The position numbers were made by a program, and so were the translations under genes. Below, piece by piece: positions 49,315 to 58,210 of a stretch of 64,000 nucleotides of DNA. Source of the stretch: Streptomyces fulvoviolaceus (GTDB lineage: Bacteria > Actinomycetota > Actinomycetes > Streptomycetales > Streptomycetaceae); assembly GCF_000718165.1 (NCBI RefSeq), contig NZ_JOEY01000042.1, positions 29,312-93,311 on the forward strand, written 5' to 3'. The notes under the pieces were generated by a model. It did not search any database, was not told where the DNA came from, and saw only the letters and a program-made list of their open reading frames with translations. Positions within the stretch are counted from its first letter, which is position 1. Each line of letters starts with the position of its first letter.

Positions 49315-50022
49315 GATGAGCCCGGACAGCGCCCCGCCGATCAGCGGTCCCACCACCGGGATCCACGCGTAACCCCAGTCCGAGGTGCCCTTGTTGGGAA
49401 TCGGCAGCAGGGCGTGGGCGATGCGGGGGCCCAGGTCACGGGCCGGGTTGATGGCGTACCCCGTGGGACCGCCGAGCGACAGACCGATGCCGACCACCAG
49501 GAACGAGACGATCAGGATCGCGGTGCCGGACTCGCCGAGCCCCTTGGTCAGGCCGAAGGCCAGGATGGGCAGTACCAGACCGATGGTCGCGATGATCTCG
49601 GTGATGAGGTTCGCCACGGGATTGCGGATCGCGGGCGTGGTGGAGAAGATCCCGAGCGTGGGCTGCGCGATCTCCTCCTCGGCGTTGGCCTGGAACTGGG
49701 CGAAGTAAACCAGCCAGCACAGAACCGCTCCGAGGATGGCGCCGACCATCTGCCCGGCGATGTAGATCGGGACCTTGTCCCAGTCCCCGGTGTCGATGGC
49801 GATCCCGATCGTCACCGCCGGATTGAGGTGCCCACCGGACAGCGGCGCTGCGGTGTATGCCCCGGCCATCACGCCGAAGCCCCAGCCGAACGCGATGACG
49901 ACCCAGCCGGCGTCCTTCGCCTTGGAGTAGTTCAGTACGACGGCGGCGACGACGCCGGCGCCGAAGAGAATCAGAATCGCTGTACCGATGATCTCGCCGA
50001 CGAATATGTCTCCGTTGCTCAT
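49297..50022 (-). CDS. glpF: Glycerol facilitator (MIP/aquaglyceroporin family)
   Basis: 241-residue channel with six membrane helices and two half-helix loops bearing the NPA motifs, HLNPAVTIG and [11 protein letters not shown]; the aspartate after the second NPA is typical of glycerol-conducting members. Delivers glycerol for GlpK. RBS is the GGAG reverse of GGCTCC just before the ATG at 50022. The stop lies inside an 18-bp tandem duplication. Confidence 0.93.
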   Translation of the reverse strand: MSNGDIFVGEIIGTAILILFGAGVVAAVVLNYSKAKDAGWVVIAFGWGFGVMAGAYTAAPLSGGHLNPAVTIGIAIDTGDWDKVPIYIAGQMVGAILGAVLCWLVYFAQFQANAEEEIAQPTLGIFSTTPAIRNPVANLITEIIATIGLVLPILAFGLTKGLGESGTAILIVSFLVVGIGLSLGGPTGYAINPARDLGPRIAHALLPIPNKGTSDWGYAWIPVVGPLIGGALSGLIFNAAF

Positions 50023-50640
50023 GGCGGCTCCTAGGCCCTGGCCCGGGACGATCGGCCCCGGTCCTCCGTGCAGGGTGCGGTTCCCTTGGCGAACTGCCGA
50101 GGGCAGGGAGAGTCCCGCGCCCCGCCCGGCGTCCGCGACGAGCGTGCCGTCGCAGCCGAATCGCCCGTGGGGGTATGGGCCTTGGCTCAGACGGGCCCGC
50201 GCGGCGCAGTGCCTGGATACGCCGAGAATGTACGGCGATGTCGACTGACACCGGAAGTGTTCACCGGCCCCCGGGGAGCGTCAAGGTCGCCGACGGCAAC
50301 GGTTGAGGGGCACGTGGCCAGAGCCTGCGTCTCGCGTGCCCACGGCCCGTGGGGCGCCGGTGCCGGGAAACAGACGGCAGGACCGGCCGCGGCTGCTGGG
50401 ACGGGGTTGGGTGGACGGGCGGGCCGGCGTCGCGCGCACGACAGGACTGCGGGGGAGCCAACTCCGGCCCGGGATACGGAACCCGGGCCAGGGCGCGCTC
50501 TGGGGGAGTGCCAACGCCCTGCCGGAGCCTGCGCGGGCATGACGTCGGCAACAAGTCCCGCATCCGCGCAGACGGCCGTATAGCGACGCCGGGCTCTCAC
50601 TCGCAGGACGGCCGTCCGCGGATGCTCAGGCCTGCGCCGA
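50023..50640. other. 618-bp intergenic region upstream of glpF
   Basis: Contains the glpF promoter, not precisely located, and no gene I can support. A plus-strand frame at 50068-50583 has low-complexity composition and no family resemblance. No GylR-like regulator gene is present here, unlike classic Streptomyces glycerol operons. Confidence 0.4.
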
Positions 50641-52293
50641 CTATCCCGCCTGGGCGGTCGACACCTCCGAGCCACGACGGATCTCGTACCCCGGCAGTCC
50701 GGCCCGGCCCACCACCCAACTCGTCCCGCTCAGCGACTTCGCGGCCTTCTTCAGCGGTGCCAGACAGGCGGCCGCCTCCCGGTGGTCCACGACGCTGCCC
50801 GGCACGCAGACCACGGTGGCGAGGGACAGCGTCACGGGCAGCCCGCCCGCCGTCCAAGGCGCGTCCAGCACGGAGGCGGCCAGCGCAACCAACCCCTCCG
50901 GGTCCGCGAGGACCAGGAAGTCGTCCCCGCCGATGTGGCCCACGCGCGTGTTGCCGGTCGCCGCGTGCTGCAGCGCCTGCCCCACCGAGCGGATCAGCTC
51001 GTCGCCCGCGGCGAATCCGGCCCCGTCGTTGACCTGCTTGAAGTGGTCGACGTCCAGCCAGCTCAGCGCGAACGTCCGACCGTCCAGGATGCGCCGGTCC
51101 ACCTCGCTCGTGATCGAGTCCGAACCGGGCAGCCGCGTCAGCGGATTGAGCCCGGCCGCCTCCTCGACCCGGGTCTCGGACAGCGCCCGTACGAGATCCG
51201 CCAGCCGTACGACGCCCACACACCGGCCGTACCGGTCGATCACGGCGACGTCGTCCGACGTACGGTCCCGGCTGCCGACGGCGACCACGTCCAGGACCTC
51301 CCACGCCGTGGCGTCGATGCCCACCGTCCGCGGCACGTCGCCGAGCTTGGCCGCGGGGCGATCGGCGTACAGGGCATGGCCGTAGCGCCCCGACATCGAC
51401 AGCAGGAAGCGGGACCGGTGCACCGACCTGACCGGTACTCCGTCTGCGTCCACGAGCAGCACCCCGGACACCTCGGACGACCCGGTCAGCAGCGCCCGCA
51501 CCTGGCCGGCGGACGCTGTGGCGGGCAACAGGGCGGCGGGCCGCACGAACTCTCGCACCGACGGGCCCGACGGCGGTTGCGCCGCGTCACCGGGGGAGCG
51601 GGGCGGGACGTATACGTCCGCGGCGGGCAGCCGGGACGGCGGCGCGAACAACTCGCCCTGCGCCAGTTGGGCACCGGCCGACAGCGCGGCAGCGCACTGC
51701 AGCTCGGTCTCCACTCCCTCGACGCAGAGCAGCGCCCCGAGCTCGTCGCACAGGGCCCGCATGGCCCGCACCGCCGCTGGTCGCGCCAGCAGCGACGCGT
51801 CGAGCTTCACCAGGTCGGGCGACATGTCGACAAGTAGTCGTAGTGGTACGTCCCCGTCCCCGACGCCGTCTGCGCTGATCCGGAAGCCCTGGCCCCGCAA
51901 CTCGGCCACCGCCTCCAGCAAGGCCTGATGCGGCACGTGCGTGTACGGCGGAACGACGTCGATCGTCACCTCCCACGGCAGCCGCCCCGCCTCGCGCACC
52001 GCGCTGTGCAGTGAGGTGAGTCCGCCGAGGTCGGCAAGCGTGCCGGCGAAGACATTGACGTGCAGCGGCAGCAAGGTCTCTCTGCGCGCCGCCGCCCGGA
52101 CCGCCAACACCGCGAGCTTCCCGTCGAGTTCGGGGTCGCGGCGGGCCTCGGCCAAAATGTCGCCGGCCTCCGGGCGGGCGAGTATCTCCAGCCCCGCGAC
52201 CCCGCCGGTCGTCAGATTGACCACCGGTTGGAAAGCGAAGCGGAGAGTATCCGTCCAGGAGCGCACGGAAGCATGATGGCGCTGTTGGCGCAC
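50641..52293 (-). CDS. EAL-CBS-GGDEF protein with degenerate catalytic sites
   Basis: 550-residue cyclic-di-GMP-type protein, cytoplasmic. Residues about 12-235 are an EAL domain (LEILARPEAG for EAL, LHVNVF, KLDASLL, CVEGVE, AQGELFAPP). Two CBS motifs lie about 250-390; a GGDEF domain with HIGGDDFLVL fills about 400-535. The DDFGTG loop of the EAL domain reads ADGVGDG and the LELTES glutamate region reads VTIDVV, so phosphodiesterase activity is doubtful; GGDDF replaces GGDEF. It may act as a nucleotide sensor. The GTG start at 52293 is uncertain; GTG at 52266 is an alternative. Confidence 0.85.
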   Translation of the reverse strand: MRQQRHHASVRSWTDTLRFAFQPVVNLTTGGVAGLEILARPEAGDILAEARRDPELDGKLAVLAVRAAARRETLLPLHVNVFAGTLADLGGLTSLHSAVREAGRLPWEVTIDVVPPYTHVPHQALLEAVAELRGQGFRISADGVGDGDVPLRLLVDMSPDLVKLDASLLARPAAVRAMRALCDELGALLCVEGVETELQCAAALSAGAQLAQGELFAPPSRLPAADVYVPPRSPGDAAQPPSGPSVREFVRPAALLPATASAGQVRALLTGSSEVSGVLLVDADGVPVRSVHRSRFLLSMSGRYGHALYADRPAAKLGDVPRTVGIDATAWEVLDVVAVGSRDRTSDDVAVIDRYGRCVGVVRLADLVRALSETRVEEAAGLNPLTRLPGSDSITSEVDRRILDGRTFALSWLDVDHFKQVNDGAGFAAGDELIRSVGQALQHAATGNTRVGHIGGDDFLVLADPEGLVALAASVLDAPWTAGGLPVTLSLATVVCVPGSVVDHREAAACLAPLKKAAKSLSGTSWVVGRAGLPGYEIRRGSEVSTAQAG

Positions 52294-52365
52294 GCCCAGG
52301 CGCAGTTCATGAGACGTTCACGCACGATTCCGGGATGCTCACACAGCGTATGAGAAAGCCCTTGC

Positions 52366-53556
52366 TCACCTCACTGCGACCACCGCCGACCCGTGCCCGA
52401 ACAACCCTTGGTTCGCTGTGATCCCCACGCGCGGGCCCGAGACCTGCCGGTCACCCGCGTCACCCCGCAACTGCCAGGTCAGCTCGCAGATCTGGGCGAT
52501 CGCCTGGGCCGGAACGGCCTCCCCGAAGGAGGCGAGCCCGCCGCTCATGTTGACGGGTATGCGCCCGCCTGGTGCCGTAGCGCCCTCTCGCAGCAGCTTC
52601 GCGCCCTCGCCCTCCCCGCACAGCCCCAGATCCTCGTACCACTGCAACTCCAGGGCGGTGGACAGGTCGTACACCTCGGCCAGGGAGAGATCCTCGGGCC
52701 CGACACCGGCCTCCTCGTAGGCCGCGCGCGCGATCGACGCACGGAAGGTCTCGGCGGCCGGGTCGACCGCCGCCGCGGAGTCCGTCGCGATGTCCGGAAG
52801 GTCCAGCACGGTGTTCGGATACGTCGGGGTCACCGTGGACACGGCCCTGATCCGGACGGGCTCAGCCACCCCGTGGCGACGCGCGAACTCCATGCTGGAC
52901 AGCACCAGCGCCGCCCCGCCGTCCGAGGTCGCACAGATGTCGAGCAGCCGCAGCGGATCGGCCACGACGGCGGAGGCGGCGACCTCCTCGGCGGTGACCC
53001 GCTTGCGGTAGCGCGCGTACGGATTCAGCGCCCCCAGAGCGGAGTTCTTCACCTTGACCTGCGCGAAATCCTCGGGGGTGTCCCCGTGCACGGCCATCCG
53101 CCGGCGCGCGTACAGCCCGAAGTACGTGGGATTGGTCGCTCCGAGGACCCGGAACCGCAGCCAGTCCGGATCGTCGGCCCGGTCCCCGCCCGCGGGCCGG
53201 AAGAACCCCTTGGGCGCGGCATCGGCACCCACCACGAGCACCACGTCCGCGAGACCCGCGAGGATCTGCGCCCGCGCGATGCCGACGGCCTGTGCCCCGG
53301 ACGCGCACGCCGCGTACACGCTCGCCACCCGGGCCCCCTGCCAGCCCAGCGCCTTGGCGAAGGTCGCCCCCGCCACGTACCCCGGATACCCGCCACGCAC
53401 GGTGTCCGCACCGACGATCGAGCCGACCTCCCGCCAGTCCAGCCCGGCGTCGGCGAGTGCCGCGCGGGCCGCCACCACGCCGTACTCGACGAAACGTCGC
53501 CCCCACTTGCCCCAGGGATGCATGCCCGCGCCGAGTACCGCCACTTCTCCCGTCAT
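52366..53556 (-). CDS. Thiolase-like lipid-transfer protein (Ltp/SCP-x type)
   Basis: 396-residue thiolase-fold protein. The nucleophile cysteine lies in VYAACASGAQAVG; the C-terminal half reads NMSGGLASFGEAVPAQA, where canonical thiolases have GHP, so the general-base histidine is absent. ANQGLFGHGSAVV is near the end. In actinobacteria such proteins pair with DUF35 partners as retro-aldolases in steroid or acyl side-chain degradation (Ltp2 type). Here it overlaps the DUF35 gene by ATGA, supporting that model. Substrate unknown. Confidence 0.85.
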   Translation of the reverse strand: MTGEVAVLGAGMHPWGKWGRRFVEYGVVAARAALADAGLDWREVGSIVGADTVRGGYPGYVAGATFAKALGWQGARVASVYAACASGAQAVGIARAQILAGLADVVLVVGADAAPKGFFRPAGGDRADDPDWLRFRVLGATNPTYFGLYARRRMAVHGDTPEDFAQVKVKNSALGALNPYARYRKRVTAEEVAASAVVADPLRLLDICATSDGGAALVLSSMEFARRHGVAEPVRIRAVSTVTPTYPNTVLDLPDIATDSAAAVDPAAETFRASIARAAYEEAGVGPEDLSLAEVYDLSTALELQWYEDLGLCGEGEGAKLLREGATAPGGRIPVNMSGGLASFGEAVPAQAIAQICELTWQLRGDAGDRQVSGPRVGITANQGLFGHGSAVVAVR

Positions 53557-53999
53557 GCCGTCACCCCCGTAGGCCGCCAGTGCCAGGTCGTCCAGGTCGT
53601 CTCCGCGTCCTCGTGGAGCACACCGGGGACGACTTCCACCTCCATGCCCACCGTCAGATCGGCGACGGTGACCCCGGGAACCGCCTGTCCCAACACCACG
53701 AGCCGCTCGGACTCCAGCTCCACAGCGATCAACGCGTACGGCTCCCACGGAAGTTCCGGATCGGTCACATAGGGTGACGGAGGTCGGTACCGGCTGTCCG
53801 TGTAGGACCAGACCCGCCCTCGCCGCGACAGCGGAACCTCCGCCAGATCACCGCCGGCACACCAGGGATTGCGGCAATGGATGTCCTCGCGGGGAAAGAA
53901 GACCGAGGCGCAGGCGGAGCAGCGCGTGCCGAGGAGCGTGAAGTCGTCGCTGTCGCCGGTGAACCAATCCGCGACGACGGGTGTACGAGTGCGCGCCAC
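53553..53999 (-). CDS. DUF35 OB-fold/zinc-ribbon partner protein
   Basis: 148-residue protein with an N-terminal zinc ribbon (CSACASVFFPREDIHCRNPWC) and an OB-fold (GRVWSYTDSRY...PYALIAVELESERLVVLGQ). DUF35 proteins bind thiolase-like partners such as Ltp2 and are needed for their activity; the coupled downstream gene is such a thiolase. GTG at 53999 follows GGGAGG. A TetR-type palindrome lies 21 bases upstream. Confidence 0.88.
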   Translation of the reverse strand: MARTRTPVVADWFTGDSDDFTLLGTRCSACASVFFPREDIHCRNPWCAGGDLAEVPLSRRGRVWSYTDSRYRPPSPYVTDPELPWEPYALIAVELESERLVVLGQAVPGVTVADLTVGMEVEVVPGVLHEDAETTWTTWHWRPTGVTA

Positions 54000-54019
54000 A
54001 GTCCCTCCCCAAGCCCGAA

Positions 54020-54036
54020 TCTGACGGAACGTCAGA
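54020..54036. promoter_or_regulatory. TetR-type operator candidate
   Basis: TCTGACGGAACGTCAGA is a perfect inverted repeat of 7-bp arms around GAA, directly upstream of the DUF35-thiolase operon. Spacing and sequence resemble TetR-family sites controlling acyl-CoA or steroid genes; no regulator gene is nearby. Confidence 0.5.
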
Positions 54037-54225
54037 AGTTTGTCACGGGTGACCGGAAAGCGGCAGAGGGGTCGGCAGAACCGGACGTGCCTCTTCTGCG
54101 TCGTCGTATCGGTAGGGACGGCCGGGGCCCACGGGGGTGGTTCCGGCCGTTCCCGTCGTACATCCGGTGCCGAATGCATCCGATCGCTTCCCGGACGGAA
54201 CACGCTCCTGATAGATGCAGGAGAC

Positions 54226-55035
54226 ATGACACGAATCTCCAGCACTCTGCGCGGACTGATCACCGCGCTCGCCGCCCTGCTGGCCGTGACCGTCTCCTCC
54301 GCCGGCGCCCGGGCGACCACCGAACCCGAGGCACCCGAGGACTTCGTGGCGCTGAGAACCGTGGACCCGACGATCATCCAGGAGATGCGCTACTTCACCC
54401 CGCACAACTTCGTCGGCGAGCCCATTGACGGCTACCGGCAGCCCCTCTGCATCCTCACCCGGCCCGCCGCCCAGGCGCTCCACCAGGCACAGCGGAAGCT
54501 GCTGCGTCAGGGCTACACCCTCAAGGTGTACGACTGTTACCGGCCGCAGCGCGCCGTGAACCATTTCGTCCGCTGGGCCGAGGACCTCGACGACCAGGCG
54601 ATGAAGGGCGAGTTCTACCCGAACGTCGACAAGACCCGCCTGTTCGAGGACGGTTACATCGCCGAGAAATCCGGCCACAGCCGTGGCTCCACCATGGACC
54701 TCACGATCGTGAAGCTCCCGGCGAGGCAGACCAGGCCGTACGTGCCCGGCGAGCCCCTGGTGCCCTGCTACGCCCCCAAGGACGAGCGCTTCCCCGACAA
54801 CTCCGTCGACATGGGCACCGGATTCGACTGCTTCGACACCCTCGCGCACACCCTCGACCCGCGCATCCAGGGCGAACAGCGCGCCAACCGGCTCCTCTTG
54901 AAGAGCACGCTGGAGGGCCTCGGATTCGTCAATCTCGCCGAGGAGTGGTGGCACTACGCCTTCAAGCCAGAGCCGTATCCGGACACCTATTTCGACTTCC
55001 CGGTGTCCTGGAAATCGCTGATCAGCAGTCATTGA
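54226..55035 (+). CDS. Secreted D-alanyl-D-alanine dipeptidase (VanX family)
   Basis: 269-residue exported zinc dipeptidase. Residues 1-30 form a signal peptide (STLRGLITALAALLAVTVSSAGARA). The peptidase core has the substrate loop YDCYRPQRAV, the zinc motif SGHSRGSTMDLT (H, then D six residues on), and EEWWHYAF with the third ligand and catalytic Glu. Expected to cleave D-Ala-D-Ala outside the membrane in wall turnover; being secreted, it is not the classic cytoplasmic VanX resistance enzyme. CAGGAG precedes the ATG. Confidence 0.9.
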   Translation: MTRISSTLRGLITALAALLAVTVSSAGARATTEPEAPEDFVALRTVDPTIIQEMRYFTPHNFVGEPIDGYRQPLCILTRPAAQALHQAQRKLLRQGYTLKVYDCYRPQRAVNHFVRWAEDLDDQAMKGEFYPNVDKTRLFEDGYIAEKSGHSRGSTMDLTIVKLPARQTRPYVPGEPLVPCYAPKDERFPDNSVDMGTGFDCFDTLAHTLDPRIQGEQRANRLLLKSTLEGLGFVNLAEEWWHYAFKPEPYPDTYFDFPVSWKSLISSH

Positions 55036-55082
55036 GCCGCCCCCCGGCGACGTCCTCCCAGTGATCGGATACAGTCCGCCGC

Positions 55083-55619
55083 GTGTCCGAAACTCAGCAC
55101 TCCACCCCCAACTCCGCGCCCGACTCCCACTGTTCGAGCTGCGGAGCGCCCTACGGGGAGGGCGTTGCGGGCTGGCCCCGCACCTGTCCCGCCTGCACCA
55201 CCGTGCACTACCGCAATCCGTTGCCGGTCGCGATCGCCCTCCAGCCCGTGTACGACACACAGGGCACCGCCCTGGTGGTGATCACCCGAACCATCGCCCC
55301 CGCGCGCGGAGGCATCGCCCTGCCCGGGGGCTTCATCGACGACCGCGAGGAGTGGCGGCACGCCGTCGTCCGTGAGCTCAAGGAAGAGACCGGCATCGAC
55401 GCGGCGAGCCGCGACGTACGACTGATCGACGCGATGAGCTCACCCGACGGGCACCTCCTGCTGTTCGGGCTCCTGCCCGAGCGCCCGGCCGAAGGCCTCC
55501 CGCGGTCCGCGGCCACCGACGAGACGGAGGGCTGGCACCTCCTGCGCAGGCCGGAGGAGCTCGCCTTCCCCCTGCACACACTGGCCGTACGGGCCTGGTT
55601 CGAGGGCCGCTACATCTGA
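55083..55619 (+). CDS. Nudix hydrolase with N-terminal zinc ribbon
   Basis: 178-residue Nudix enzyme. A Cys4 zinc ribbon (CSSCGAPY, CPACTTVHY) precedes the Nudix box G-x5-E-x7-RELKEETGI at about residues 80-104. Resembles NADH pyrophosphatase/ADP-ribose-type hydrolases; substrate unknown. The -10-like TACAGT (55070-55075) lies seven bases before the GTG with no ribosome site, pointing to a leaderless transcript. Convergent with the GH31 gene, whose stop lies two bases from its own. Confidence 0.88.
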   Translation: MSETQHSTPNSAPDSHCSSCGAPYGEGVAGWPRTCPACTTVHYRNPLPVAIALQPVYDTQGTALVVITRTIAPARGGIALPGGFIDDREEWRHAVVRELKEETGIDAASRDVRLIDAMSSPDGHLLLFGLLPERPAEGLPRSAATDETEGWHLLRRPEELAFPLHTLAVRAWFEGRYI

Positions 55620-55621
55620 GC

Positions 55622-57997
55622 TCAGCTGTCGGAGCTGTCAGAGACTCCTCGTATCCGCACCGGGTGGGACGTCTCGCTCAAGCCGCCCTCACCCTCCCGC
55701 TGAACGACCACCCGTCGGCCCTTCCAGCGGGCGACGTAGTGTTCGATCTCCGGTTCGTCCCACCCGTCGCCCGCGTCCACCACGACCAGCCCGCCCCCGA
55801 TCCGCCCCCGAGCGGGCGCCCACACCTCCAACTCCAGTCCGCCGTCGTCCCCACGCACCGGGACGACGGCGCCCGCGCGCGCGAGCACCGGAATCCGCGA
55901 CAGGGGAGCGTCGACGAGAACCTGTCCGGGGCCTTCGTACGCCTGCTCCGTCGCCGTGTCGTACCAGCGCCCCCGGGGCAGCTGCACCGCCCGCACGTCC
56001 GCCCCCGGATCGAGCACCGGCGCCACCAGCAGGCTGTCACCCAGCAGAAAGGCGTCCTCGCAGTCCCGCAGCGCCCGGTCCTCGGGTGCCGACCACCACA
56101 GGGGCCGTACATAGGGCGCTCCCGTACGACGGGCCAGCTGCGCCAGCGTCATCAAGTACGGCAGCAGCCGCCGGCGTTCGACGAGCGCCACGCGCGCGTG
56201 CTCCAGCACCTCGGCACCGAACTCCCACGGCTCCCTGCGCCCGGCCCGCAGCCCCGCGTGCGTACGGAACAGCGGCAGATAAGCGCCCAGTTGGAACCAA
56301 CGCAGATACAGCTCGGGCGACGGGCTCCCGTCGTAGCCGCCCACGTCCGGCCCCGAATAGGGCACCCCGCACAGCCCGAGCCCCATGACGAGCGACAACG
56401 AAGCCCTGAGGCCGGGCCAGCCCGTGGCCACGTCACCGGACCACGTGCCCCCGTAGCGCTGCATCCCGGCCCACCCGGAGCGCGAGAACACGAAAGGCCT
56501 CTCCTTGGGCGCCAGTTCGCGCAGCCCCTCGTACCCGGCCCGGGCCATGCACAGCGCGTAGACATTGTGCGCCTCGCGGTGGTCACCACCCCGATCCTCC
56601 AGGGAGTGCCTGGCCGATCGTGGCAGCGTCGACTCGCCGAAGGCGTTGAAGGAGGTGGGCTCGTTCATGTCGTGCCAGAAACCCGAGAACCCCGACGCGA
56701 GCCGCTCCTCGTAGAGACGACCCCACCAGGCACGCACGCGCGCGTGCGTGAAATCCGGGAAGACAGCCTCTCCGGGCCAGACGACCCCCCGCACGATCCG
56801 CCCGGAGGCGTCCCGCACGAACGCGTCCTCGGCCGTCCCGCTGTCGTACACGGCGTTCCCCGGGGCTGCCTTGACCGCCGGATCGACGATCGACACCAGC
56901 CGGATCCCGTCCCGCCGCAGCTCCTCGGCCAGCACCGGCAGCTTGGGGAAGCGCTCATGGTCGACGGTGAACACCTGGTGCTCGTCGTAGTGGTCGATGT
57001 CCAGATGGACGGCGTCGAGCGGAAGCCCGCGCTCCTGATAGCCCGAGACGATCCGCCGCACCTCCTGCTCACTGCCGAAGCCCCAGCGCGCGTGATGGTG
57101 GCCCAGGGCCCAGGCCGGCGGCAGCGCGGGGGCGCCCGTCAGCGACGCCCAGGCGAGCAGCACGCGCGCGGGAGTGCCCACCATCACCCAGCAGCGCAGC
57201 GGGCCGCCGTCCATCCGCAGGACGCACGTGCCTGCCCGGTCGTGCCCGGAACCGGCACCTTCCTCGCCCTCGCGCAGGGCCACCGTGCCGTCCCACGACG
57301 TGTCGTGGAACACCAGATGCGTGGCGGCGTCGGCCACCACCAGCTGCACCGGCATCGTGACGTACAGCGGATCGTCGCCGGGACCGAAGGCACGGCCCGG
57401 ATCGGTGTTCCACAGCCGGTATGTCCCGTCCCGTAGCCGAGGGCCTGAGGCGCGTCCCCCGAGCCCGAAGAACCGCGCGTCCGCGGCCACCTCCGACCGC
57501 TGCATCCAGCGCGCCGCGCCACCACCCACCGGCTCCCACCACCGGGGCGGCAGATCCCGGCGCAGCGTCACCCCTCCGGGCGTACACACCTCGACCGCGC
57601 CGTACCGTGAGACGACGACTGTCACGCGCTCGGCCACGACCCGCCACCCGCCGTCCTTGTCCGGCTCCAGCACCGCCCGGGGGTCCGGCTCCGGGCAGCG
57701 GCCCGCGAGCGCGTACGACGGCTCGGGACCCGCCCCGTCCCAGCCCCAGAACACGGCCCCGTTCACCGCGACGACGATCCGCAGTTCGGAGCGGCTGAAC
57801 CGGACCACGCCGCCACCAGGCCCGGGCTCGACCCCCTGGACCGGCCCGGGCACCCGCGCGCGCTCGGCCCCCCGCGGTGGCAGCCCCGTGGCGTCGGCAC
57901 GCCTCCTGCGCCACGCGGCCCGTACGGTACGCAACCTCTGGGCCGCCCCCGCCGAACCGACCGCCTTCACCGAACGCACCAGGTCACGACCGTTCAT
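55622..57997 (-). CDS. GH31-family alpha-glycosidase
   Basis: 791-residue glycoside hydrolase family 31 enzyme. The nucleophile aspartate lies in GFWHDMNEP and the acid/base aspartate in GTWSGDVATGW; the substrate loop HLDIDHYDEHQVFTVD and ALGHHHARWGF are also typical. Likely alpha-glucosidase on oligosaccharides. No signal peptide, so cytoplasmic. The ATG at 57997 is preferred; a GTG at 58018 would add seven residues. Monocistronic, convergent with the Nudix gene. Confidence 0.92.
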   Translation of the reverse strand: MNGRDLVRSVKAVGSAGAAQRLRTVRAAWRRRRADATGLPPRGAERARVPGPVQGVEPGPGGGVVRFSRSELRIVVAVNGAVFWGWDGAGPEPSYALAGRCPEPDPRAVLEPDKDGGWRVVAERVTVVVSRYGAVEVCTPGGVTLRRDLPPRWWEPVGGGAARWMQRSEVAADARFFGLGGRASGPRLRDGTYRLWNTDPGRAFGPGDDPLYVTMPVQLVVADAATHLVFHDTSWDGTVALREGEEGAGSGHDRAGTCVLRMDGGPLRCWVMVGTPARVLLAWASLTGAPALPPAWALGHHHARWGFGSEQEVRRIVSGYQERGLPLDAVHLDIDHYDEHQVFTVDHERFPKLPVLAEELRRDGIRLVSIVDPAVKAAPGNAVYDSGTAEDAFVRDASGRIVRGVVWPGEAVFPDFTHARVRAWWGRLYEERLASGFSGFWHDMNEPTSFNAFGESTLPRSARHSLEDRGGDHREAHNVYALCMARAGYEGLRELAPKERPFVFSRSGWAGMQRYGGTWSGDVATGWPGLRASLSLVMGLGLCGVPYSGPDVGGYDGSPSPELYLRWFQLGAYLPLFRTHAGLRAGRREPWEFGAEVLEHARVALVERRRLLPYLMTLAQLARRTGAPYVRPLWWSAPEDRALRDCEDAFLLGDSLLVAPVLDPGADVRAVQLPRGRWYDTATEQAYEGPGQVLVDAPLSRIPVLARAGAVVPVRGDDGGLELEVWAPARGRIGGGLVVVDAGDGWDEPEIEHYVARWKGRRVVVQREGEGGLSETSHPVRIRGVSDSSDS

Positions 57998-58210
57998 GCT
58001 GCTCACCCTGCCACTCAACGCCCCACACGCGCGTGCCGTTCAACTGCCGTTCACCCGTGCTGAGACCACATCTTCACGACACGGACTATGTGGGGCGCAC
58101 CCTGGCGCAGAAGTTGATCACATGGCATCGTCCGTGTCAGCCGCGTGACGCGCACACCCCAGCCCGTGCGCGGAAGACGCACACGACGCGCACAGTCCGG
58201 GAGCCGCCCC

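Noticed and set aside
50068..50583. 171-aa plus-strand frame upstream of glpF
   Set aside because: Low-complexity Gly/Pro/Ala/Arg translation, no ribosome site, no recognisable family.
54226..55035. VanX-type gene as a vancomycin resistance determinant
   Set aside because: It has a signal peptide and no vanH or vanA neighbours; a secreted wall-turnover dipeptidase is more likely.
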